From positions 1-7,364 of the forward strand of contig JABMQA010000885.1 in the NCBI GenBank assembly GCA_013203545.1: a stretch of 7,364 bases of DNA, written 5' to 3'. A program made the translations under genes and the position numbers. The notes beneath the pieces were generated by a model. The model did no database searches and was not told the origin of the DNA. It worked only from the letters and a program-made list of their open reading frames with translations. Origin of the DNA: Bacteroidota bacterium. Lineage in GTDB: Bacteria > Bacteroidota > Bacteroidia > Bacteroidales > 4484-276. Below are positions 1 through 5,474 of the stretch, piece by piece. Each line of letters starts with the position of its first letter. Position 1 is the stretch's first letter.

Positions 1-16
1 ATGAAAGTTTATAGGA

Positions 17-49
17 AAGCCGTATGCGGGAAAACCGCACGTACGGTTT
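17..49 (+). ncRNA. Group II intron domain V hairpin
   Basis: Seen in sequence: A17-A24 pairs with T42-T49, with the G19-T47 wobble expected in the catalytic triad A18-G19-C20. C40-G41 form the two-base bulge. T25-G29 pairs with C35-A39 beneath a GAAAA loop (30-34). This is the conserved active-site helix that binds the catalytic metal ions in group II introns. All expected landmarks are intact, so the domain looks functional; the loop has five bases where a four-base GNRA loop is more usual. Confidence 0.85.
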
Positions 50-52
50 GAT

Positions 53-120
53 GAGGGGGTTGAAAGGAAGAGGCCTGAAATTGAGGTTTACCCATTACCG
101 CTCTTCCTTTCACTCTACTC
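53..120 (+). ncRNA. Group II intron domain VI with bulged branch-point A
   Basis: Seen in sequence: 61-72 pairs perfectly with 101-112 (12 base pairs). Below it, with T60 unpaired, G56-G59 pairs with 113-116 and G53-G55 pairs with 118-120, leaving A117 bulged. A bulged adenosine seven bases before the end of the intron is the branch point used in lariat formation. The fold places the 3' splice site after position 123. The apical loop (73-100) has no clear structure. Confidence 0.75.
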
Positions 121-148
121 TACCGGCTTTGCGAGAGAATTATTCAGG

Positions 149-1273
149 CTAAAGATCCTTCTGAAAAATCCTGTATTTTTTATAGACCACCCCGCCCATT
201 CTTTCCATTTCGGCACGCATTTTCAAATTTGTTTCGAGTATCAGATGGCTGTCGATGTATTCGATACTGGTTTTTTGTATTTCCTGAAGCATTTTAACCC
301 CGAGTATGGTATCCAGTCCGGTATTGCGGCAGTCCTCCCTGATGGCTCCCAATAGCAGGTCTAATTGTTTTGTTTTTCGCTGTGATCGCAGAATATGAAA
401 AATTCCGAATGGAAGCACATAACCCCTACTTTTCACAATACCCCGGGATATATCAGGAATACCAAGGACAAATGCCACCACTTCCCGATGCTCGTTTTCG
501 ATGATCTTGATAAACCTTTTGTCAAGCACGGCCATATAGCGTCGGGCAAAATCATCCATCTCCTTCAACCCAAGCGGGGCAAAAGCATAAATATCTTTAT
601 AGGTCTCGTTAACCAGTGTCATGACAGGTCTGATGTATGGCTTAATTTGCCTGCGACTTGACAATTCGACGATCCGGATGGTTTTGTTGTTGCGGATGGC
701 CCTTTCATAAATTCTTCGGTAAAATTCCGGAATTTCATTGGGTATATCAGTCTTGTAAACCACCAGGTCAACCTTTTTAGAATAGCCTGACTTTTCGACA
801 AATTCAACCAGGTACGGAAAGTTACAATTGGATGCAATGACCACCGGCTTATCATATCCTTCAATCATCAAACCCTGGGGATCTTTATCAGAAAAACCCA
901 GCGGACCAACCATTCTTTCCATACCTTTTGACCTGGCCCATGATTCCACGGCTTTTAACAATGCTTCAGCAATTTTGTCATCATGAAAAGTATCAAGAAA
1001 AATGAACCTCCCGTCTTTTTCATTTTTTGCATCATTATACCTATGATTAATAATACCCATAATCCTACCGACAGGCTTATTGTTTTTGATTGCCAGCAAA
1101 AGGAGGGTGTCGGAATAATCAAATGCCTGGTTTTTTTTTGGATTAAAGTAAACCCATTCGTCCATATAAACCGGCGGTACCCAATTTTTATGACCTTTAT
1201 GAATTTTAGCGGGAAGATGGATAAACTTTCTTAAGTTTTTCCTGGTTTTTACTTCAATAATATCAATGCTCAT
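149..1273 (-). CDS. GNAT-like N-acyltransferase, conserved Bacteroidota type
   Basis: A 374-residue soluble protein with no signal peptide or membrane segment. Residues 28-80 (NWVPP, then a hydrophobic strand, then KPVGRIMGIINHRYN) look like the core beta strands and pyrophosphate loop of a GNAT fold. Residues 120-175 (RMVGPLGFSDKDPQGLMIEGY, with positions 122-134 best conserved in my memory of the family) continue it. Residues 215-345 look like a second, weaker acyltransferase-like half, with FVLGIPDISRG at 268-278. Such two-lobed proteins of about 370-390 residues are common in Bacteroidota and are usually annotated as GNAT family or hypothetical; the substrate is unknown. The start at 1273 is the first ATG in the frame and gives a complete N-terminus. 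It follows the receptor gene by 119 bases with no clear terminator between, so readthrough is possible. Family call is by memory of motifs, not by a search. Confidence 0.7.
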   Translation of the reverse strand: MSIDIIEVKTRKNLRKFIHLPAKIHKGHKNWVPPVYMDEWVYFNPKKNQAFDYSDTLLLLAIKNNKPVGRIMGIINHRYNDAKNEKDGRFIFLDTFHDDKIAEALLKAVESWARSKGMERMVGPLGFSDKDPQGLMIEGYDKPVVIASNCNFPYLVEFVEKSGYSKKVDLVVYKTDIPNEIPEFYRRIYERAIRNNKTIRIVELSSRRQIKPYIRPVMTLVNETYKDIYAFAPLGLKEMDDFARRYMAVLDKRFIKIIENEHREVVAFVLGIPDISRGIVKSRGYVLPFGIFHILRSQRKTKQLDLLLGAIREDCRNTGLDTILGVKMLQEIQKTSIEYIDSHLILETNLKMRAEMERMGGVVYKKYRIFQKDL

Positions 1274-1392
1274 TTTATCATTCGTTAAATTCAGGTAAGT
1301 GTGAAAAACAAGTTAAGTCGTAGTTAAAGATGTTAATGAAAACAGGCATGCAAGATAGAAATATTTTAATCACCAAAATGAAACACGAATCT

Positions 1393-4077
1393 TTATAAAC
1401 CCAGATCAATACCAACCATAATCACCCTTGGCCGTGGATATCCGGCATAATCAATCCCACCGCTTACCTCCGGATCGGGACCGGAATAAGCTGTGATCAC
1501 AAAAAGATTCTGCCCGGCCAGGTAAAGTTGAAGATTGGTTTTTCCGAAGAGTTGAAAATTGTAGGCTAATTTCAGATAATCAAGCCTGAAAAAGGAGGCG
1601 TCTTCTAGGTAATAATCAGAAAAGTATTGCGGGTTTTCAAACTGACTGTTGAATACCCCGGTGCTGATATTGGAGAGACAAGGCCCCGCAGGGGAATATA
1701 GTCTTGAATAATATCCCAGATCGGATTCGGTGTTGTTGTACACATAATTCCCGAGATTGACCCTTGCGGAAAAATTCAGTTGCCAGTTTCGGTATTTCAG
1801 ATAAGATGAAAATCCCAACATAAAATCAGGTGCGGGATTTTTCAGGTAATCAAAATCCAGGTAATCGATCAAACCGTCCCCATTTATATCAAGATAAACC
1901 CCTTCGATGGGAGTACCATGCCCATCATATTTTTGCCTTAGGAGGTAAAAGGTATTTATTGGATAACCCTCCGAGAGTATTTGCGCAGTATTTCCCACCC
2001 CTCCCACAATAGTACCTGTTGGAATACCAATGGCTTCCTCCGGAATTGGCAGACTCTTAATCTCATTTTTATTCCAGGAAAAATTGGCTATTAAAGCCCA
2101 CACAACATTCGTTTTTCTAATAATATCTGTCCCGATTGAAATTTCAGCACCCTGCTTACTTAGCTCACCTCCCGAAACCAGGACACTATTTTCCAGATTT
2201 GTTCCAGCAGGTACCGGCATATAAAACGGTAAATCGCTTACTCCACCGGAGTAAATATCAATGCCGGCTTGTAAACGATTGTTAAATAAGCCTAAATCCA
2301 GGCCAAGGTTGACCGATGATGTTTCTTTGAGTTTAATAGGATGGTGTGGATTAATTTTTTCATCATTCTGAATGCCGGTTGCCCCATAACTAAACCTCAG
2401 TTTAAATAAACTCAACCAGGAAATAGTACTGAGGAATTTTTCCTCACTCACAATCCATCCCACACCAACAGCCGGAGAGTTGCCCCAACGCTTTTCCTCA
2501 GGATAATAACTGTGCCCGTCCCGCCGTAAGGAGAACATTAGAAGATAGCGACCTGCCAGCGTATAATTCAGCCTTCCGAACCAGGAAGTGATATTTGTTT
2601 CATCACAATATTCAAATTCATCATCGAAATAGCTACCATCGGCATTGGTGCTTAGAGAATTGATGTCATATTTAAATTTTTGATTTTCAAAACCGGCAAT
2701 CAGGTTTATGGTGCTTTTTAAGCCCGGAATATTCTTTTGATACTGCAGCCAGGTATTAGAATAACTGTTTTTTCGCTTCTCTTCAGAATGGACTGATCTG
2801 CCTCCGGTCATGTACGATTTCCATTCCCATGCTGCATCAGGCGATACATATTCATCATGATCAGATTTTGCGTTGTCGATACCTGTACTCAGGTGAAAGG
2901 AAAGATCCAGCAGAAAATGAAGACGATAGCTGACTAATATGTTGCCAGTCATTCTCTTTGTAACTCCTTGGAGATCTATTTGATTGAGCAACGCCACCGG
3001 GTTGATGATCATATACCCTGTTGGATCGCCATTGGCTTGCGTCCAGGTATAATAACCACCATAAGGACTGTTGGCATCATAAACCGCTTTGGTAGGATCA
3101 AATGTTAACGCTGAGGGCATCACCCGCAGGTCGATATATCGGTTCTTATTATGCACTCCTCTCAATGAAATATCAATTGACAGATGATCATCAAAAAATT
3201 TGGGGTTTATGGTGAGGCTGCCACTGGTGCGCTTCATCCCTGAGGTTTCTACTACACCCTGCTGACCGGTATATCCCGCCGATGCCCGAAAAGGCATTTT
3301 GCCAACCCGGCCCGACAAAGCTATCAAATGATTATGCCCCACTGCCTGCCTGTAAATTTCATCCTGCCAGTCGGTGGATGCATTATCCAGTAAATTAAGC
3401 ACATTTTCGTTGTCGCTGTATCGTTCGGTAAGCAATGACCTGTAATCCGAAGCGTTCAACACCCCAAATTTGTCAGGGGCGTTTCCAAGCCTTAAATTGC
3501 CCGAATAAGTAAATTTCAATCCATGTTCGCTACTTCCCTTTTTTGTTGTGATGAGAATGGCCCCATTTTCGGCCCTGATACCATAAATGGCCGAAGCAGC
3601 CACATCCCTCAGAACGGTAAATGACTCAATGTCCTCCGGGTTAATTACATCCAGCGGATTTGGCATGCCGAACAAGGCTTCTTCACCCAACGGCATTCCA
3701 TCCATAACAATCAATGGCTTATCGATTCTTATTAATTTACCATGCCCACGGATGAATATCTCCCAGTTAGATCCGGGTGCCCCATCTTCTGGGAACATCT
3801 GCATGCCAGCTACTTTTCCCTGTATCAATTGCTGAGGCGGGATGGCGCCGGCTGCATTGAAATCATAAAATCCAAGAGTGCTGATGGAGGTGGTTATTAG
3901 GTCGGATGTCAGGCTTCCGAAACCGATGTCAACTTTCAGATGGTCATTGTCGATCGGATTTGGCTCTTTAACTTCAGTTGAGTCAGACGGCAACACAAGT
4001 TCCACAGCCTGCTCCTGACCTAAAAATTCCAGAGAAAAAAACAACAAGAAAAACAGGAATAAATATGGATTTTTCAT
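1393..4077 (-). CDS. SusC/RagA-type TonB-linked outer-membrane receptor
   Basis: An 894-residue outer-membrane transporter predicted to import a large nutrient using TonB energy. Residues 1-20 are a signal peptide ending in FLG before QEQ. The plug domain spans about 50-181: DIGFGSLTSDL near 50-60, QGKVAGMQM at 86-94, IRGHG at 109-113, NPEDIESFTVLRD at 146-158 and NGAILITTKKG at 171-181, all SusC hallmarks. A beta barrel fills the rest, with DINGDGLIDYLDFD at 730-743 and the family's typical C-terminal block at 864-884 (YSGPDPE, GIDY, YPRPR). It is shorter than most SusC proteins because the usual N-terminal carboxypeptidase-regulatory-like domain is missing. No SusD lipoprotein follows. The last residue is Leu, where outer-membrane barrels usually end in Phe. 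The ATG lies one base after the stop of the antitoxin-like gene, suggesting translational coupling. Substrate unknown. Confidence 0.93.
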   Translation of the reverse strand: MKNPYLFLFFLLFFSLEFLGQEQAVELVLPSDSTEVKEPNPIDNDHLKVDIGFGSLTSDLITTSISTLGFYDFNAAGAIPPQQLIQGKVAGMQMFPEDGAPGSNWEIFIRGHGKLIRIDKPLIVMDGMPLGEEALFGMPNPLDVINPEDIESFTVLRDVAASAIYGIRAENGAILITTKKGSSEHGLKFTYSGNLRLGNAPDKFGVLNASDYRSLLTERYSDNENVLNLLDNASTDWQDEIYRQAVGHNHLIALSGRVGKMPFRASAGYTGQQGVVETSGMKRTSGSLTINPKFFDDHLSIDISLRGVHNKNRYIDLRVMPSALTFDPTKAVYDANSPYGGYYTWTQANGDPTGYMIINPVALLNQIDLQGVTKRMTGNILVSYRLHFLLDLSFHLSTGIDNAKSDHDEYVSPDAAWEWKSYMTGGRSVHSEEKRKNSYSNTWLQYQKNIPGLKSTINLIAGFENQKFKYDINSLSTNADGSYFDDEFEYCDETNITSWFGRLNYTLAGRYLLMFSLRRDGHSYYPEEKRWGNSPAVGVGWIVSEEKFLSTISWLSLFKLRFSYGATGIQNDEKINPHHPIKLKETSSVNLGLDLGLFNNRLQAGIDIYSGGVSDLPFYMPVPAGTNLENSVLVSGGELSKQGAEISIGTDIIRKTNVVWALIANFSWNKNEIKSLPIPEEAIGIPTGTIVGGVGNTAQILSEGYPINTFYLLRQKYDGHGTPIEGVYLDINGDGLIDYLDFDYLKNPAPDFMLGFSSYLKYRNWQLNFSARVNLGNYVYNNTESDLGYYSRLYSPAGPCLSNISTGVFNSQFENPQYFSDYYLEDASFFRLDYLKLAYNFQLFGKTNLQLYLAGQNLFVITAYSGPDPEVSGGIDYAGYPRPRVIMVGIDLGL

Positions 4078-4078
4078 T

Positions 4079-4294
4079 TCATAAAGGTTTTCTCTTCAAT
4101 TCTTCAATGGTAATATAGCTGGCGTCCCTGATAGCGATTTGCTTTCGCCGTTCAGATAAAGTTGAGTTATGCCAATCAGGAGATTCAATATCCTTTCTTT
4201 CTTTTCGCAGACTTTCCCAAAGTTCTTCCATCAAAATAATTCGTTCTTTAATGGGCATTTTATTTATTGCTGTTTTATTCATAACAAATTTCAT
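4079..4294 (-). CDS. Antitoxin-like addiction module component (PF09720/TIGR02574-like), no toxin adjacent
   Basis: A 71-residue protein resembling the small 'addiction module component' antitoxins that pair with RelE/ParE toxins. The recognisable parts are PIKERIILMEELWESL at 14-29, SPDWH at 38-42, the L46..ERR stretch and the ITIEELK tail at 61-67. Length is normal for the family. In a standard module the toxin gene follows at once, but here the next gene is the SusC-like receptor, one base downstream (TGA, A, ATG), and no toxin-like frame is visible anywhere in the window. The start could be 4294, 4282 (Met5) or 4258 (Met13); Met5 or Met13 would match the usual short lead before the PIKER motif. 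It follows the DUF1684 gene by 22 bases. It may be a solitary antitoxin, a relic, or a protein recruited to another role; that is inference. Confidence 0.75.
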   Translation of the reverse strand: MKFVMNKTAINKMPIKERIILMEELWESLRKERKDIESPDWHNSTLSERRKQIAIRDASYITIEELKRKPL

Positions 4295-4316
4295 TTACAA
4301 TCAATTGCCATTTAGA

Positions 4317-4937
4317 CTAATGATCCCCAAACGCCTTCACACCGGCCTCCACAGCAATATTCAGATCATTTTCCTTTGGTGGAATCGGGCAGGAGTATTT
4401 TTTATTGTATGCACAATAAGGGTTGTAGGCCTGGTTAAAATCAATATTGATCCAATCACCCCCCGGAATGGTCAGGTCGATGTATCGGCCACCCCCATAG
4501 GTGGTTTTGCCATTGGTCAGATCAGTGAAGGGCAGAAATAAATGATCCTTGTAATCGGGATTTTTGGCAATGAGATCAAGATTCTGGTACACGCTCAAGG
4601 TGTGCTTTTTACCCTTATATTCAAAAGTAGCCTCCCCGTATTTGATGTATTTCACCTCATCTTTTGTACGTTGCATCATAAAGGGGAATTCGTGGGGAGT
4701 GAGTTTAAAACTTGCCCTGAAGGCGAAATTCAAATTAACCGGATAAAACGCAAGTATCTTAAAATGCTCCCGGTCTTCCTCCGTAAGCGGTGAGGTTTCG
4801 GGGTTGGAAAAGTATTCGTTGAGCTCCTGCTGAAAGGCTGATGCTTTTTCGGTTTGTCCGGTATTGTCGATCTGGGCAGATAAGATGGAGATTAACCCAA
4901 ACAGACAAATTGTAAGTATGATTCCTGATTTAGTCAT
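4317..4937 (-). CDS. Secreted DUF1684 family protein
   Basis: A 206-residue protein of the DUF1684 family (PF07920), whose biochemical role is not established. An uncharged stretch at residues 5-22 (GIILTICLFGLISILSAQ) is a signal peptide with a likely cut near Ala21. There is no lipobox cysteine, so it is predicted to be periplasmic or outer-surface but not a lipoprotein. The family pattern is clear: NPETSPLTEEDR at 45-56, LAFYPVN at 62-68, FLPFTDLTNGKTTYGGGRY at 134-152, then DFNQAYNPYCAYNKKY at 166-181 followed by SCPIPPKEN at 182-190, with Cys175 and Cys183. An in-frame ATG 39 bases upstream (4976) would add a polar extension before the signal peptide, so 4937 is preferred. It is the first gene of the probable unit with the antitoxin-like gene and the receptor. 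The insertion sequence sits about 125 bases upstream. No convincing promoter was identified. Confidence 0.88.
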   Translation of the reverse strand: MTKSGIILTICLFGLISILSAQIDNTGQTEKASAFQQELNEYFSNPETSPLTEEDREHFKILAFYPVNLNFAFRASFKLTPHEFPFMMQRTKDEVKYIKYGEATFEYKGKKHTLSVYQNLDLIAKNPDYKDHLFLPFTDLTNGKTTYGGGRYIDLTIPGGDWINIDFNQAYNPYCAYNKKYSCPIPPKENDLNIAVEAGVKAFGDH

Positions 4938-5060
4938 AGTAAATTCAGTTTTGTGTAAAAAGCTAATATCCGTCAAAAGTAGGGAAAAGTGTCAAAATAT
5001 CTTCCTCAAATCGATCTGGCATTATTGTAAAAACTAGCTGCTTTATTACAGATGTCTCCC

Positions 5061-5065
5061 TTCAA
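5061..5065 (+). repeat. Target site duplication, left copy (TTCAA)
   Basis: TTCAA directly precedes the outer inverted repeat on the left and recurs directly after it on the right (7264-7268). By chance the next three bases of the target (CAC) equal the first three of the element, so the visible direct match is eight bases, TTCAACAC. Confidence 0.75.
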
Positions 5066-5113
5066 CACCGATTTTCGCCGATATCACTTTTACCATAATT
5101 TATTCCTAATTTA
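5066..5113 (+). repeat. IS left terminal inverted repeat, bipartite
   Basis: An outer block of 13 bases (5066-5078) and an inner block of 20 bases (5094-5113) match the right end in inverted orientation, separated by 15 unrelated bases (16 at the right end). The two-block form is typical where the outer block is cut and the inner block is bound by the transposase. The inner block runs into a tandem copy of itself at 5108-5118. Confidence 0.85.
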
Positions 5114-5118
5114 TTCCT
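5097..5118 (+). repeat. Tandem 11-base repeat in the IS left end
   Basis: AATTTATTCCT occurs twice without a gap (5097-5107 and 5108-5118). The right end, read inward, has one such unit with one change (AATTTAGTCCT) followed by only the start of a second (AATTTAG), so the ends are not equal. Two adjacent units one helical turn apart suggest paired protein binding sites. Confidence 0.75.
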
Positions 5119-5243
5119 TGCTGTTTTATTTCTAATTGAGTGAAAAATGCTTCACCCGATTTCGTATATGCTTCTATATCAATAGTTAGATCGCAAAGCC
5201 TGCATTAATTTCCTGTTGCATATTTTTCTTTGTTTTTTGATAC

Positions 5244-5260
5244 ATTAGGATGTATTAGGA
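5244..5260 (+). repeat. Two direct ATTAGGA heptamers, 10-base period
   Basis: ATTAGGA at 5244-5250 and again at 5254-5260, one helical turn apart. The same heptamer, in either direction, also lies in both inner end blocks (5104-5110 and 7218-7224) and just before the transposase start (5458-5464). A shared recognition site for the transposase is inferred. Confidence 0.6.
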
Positions 5261-5351
5261 GTACAGAATGAGAGATACAATTCCACCAACTTTGTTGCTG
5301 TTTTGAATAAATATTCAGATAATTTAACATTGTATTTTTTTATATTTATCA

Positions 5352-5393
5352 TAATAAGTATGTAAACAGCGCATTAGCTCTATATACTTATTA
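5352..5393. other. Long hairpin/palindrome upstream of the transposase promoter
   Basis: 5352-5364 (TAATAAGTATGTA) pairs with 5381-5393 (TATATACTTATTA) over 13 positions with one G-T pair. A smaller AGC/GCT stem (5368-5370 with 5377-5379) sits in the 16-base loop. Neither side is followed by a run of T in the direction of reading, so it is not a standard terminator. Just upstream of the -33 element it could be an operator, or could shield the transposase gene from outside transcripts; both are inference. Confidence 0.55.
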
Positions 5394-5400
5394 AAAAAAA

Positions 5401-5432
5401 TTTGGATTATTCAATTTTAAGTTGTAGTTTCG
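5401..5432 (+). promoter_or_regulatory. Candidate Bacteroidota-type promoter of the transposase gene
   Basis: TTTG at 5401-5404 and TAGTTTCG at 5425-5432 are separated by 20 bases. The Bacteroidota primary-sigma consensus is TTTG, 19-21 bases, TAnnTTTG, so only one base of the -7 element differs. Transcription would begin near 5439, giving a leader of about 35 bases before the ATG at 5475. Confidence 0.55.
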
Positions 5433-5474
5433 CAGCCTTAAACATCTCATATTAATATCCTAATTAATTAAGGT

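Larger units (their letters stand above)
1..123 (+). mobile_element. Group II intron, 3' end (partial; continues left of window)
   Basis: The first 123 bases fold as the last two domains of a group II intron, a self-splicing retroelement RNA. Domain V (17-49) carries the catalytic AGC triad and a two-base CG bulge. Domain VI (53-120) has a bulged A at 117 placed as the branch point. The proposed 3' splice site follows TAC at 121-123. The intron-encoded reverse transcriptase, domains I-IV and the 5' exon would lie outside the window, so it cannot be told whether this is a full element or a fragment. The intron points towards the convergent GNAT gene, whose stop codon lies at 149-151. That position outside a gene is typical of bacterial introns that settle in neutral sites. 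The short reading frame starting at base 1 is a product of domain V and is not a gene. Confidence 0.85.
5114..5474 (+). other. Non-coding leader of the IS, upstream of the transposase
   Basis: About 360 AT-rich bases with no credible gene on either strand. They hold two direct heptamers ATTAGGA (5244-5250, 5254-5260), a long imperfect palindrome (5352-5393), a candidate promoter (5401-5432) and one inverted heptamer TCCTAAT (5458-5464) just before the start codon. The stretch 5119-5240 shows nothing recognisable. The leader is long for an insertion sequence, where the transposase usually begins close to the end. Confidence 0.6.

Noticed and set aside
1..51. Short reading frame starting at base 1 (MKVYRKAVCGKTARTV)
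   Set aside because: It reads through the domain V hairpin of the group II intron; the bases are explained by RNA structure.
395..1234. Open frames on the + strand and a second - strand frame across the GNAT gene
   Set aside because: They overlap a well-supported gene, have no recognisable motifs and no start signals.
1274..1392. Terminator or promoter between the receptor and GNAT genes
   Set aside because: No hairpin with a T-run and only weak promoter matches on the - strand; GCATGC is a six-base palindrome but too short to mean much.
1830..3835. Open frames on the + strand within the receptor gene
   Set aside because: Antisense shadows of the SusC-like gene, whose protein has clear family motifs throughout.
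4251..4793. Open frames on the + strand across the antitoxin-like and DUF1684 genes
   Set aside because: They run antisense to two genes with recognised families; no independent support.
4938..5060. Promoter for the DUF1684 unit on the - strand
   Set aside because: Several loose matches to TAnnTTTG exist (such as TCGATTTG) but none has a proper upstream TTTG at 19-21 bases, so none was called.
5061..5068. Eight-base target duplication TTCAACAC
   Set aside because: It would remove CAC from the left inverted repeat only and break the symmetry of the ends; the extra three bases are explained by chance likeness of target and IS end.
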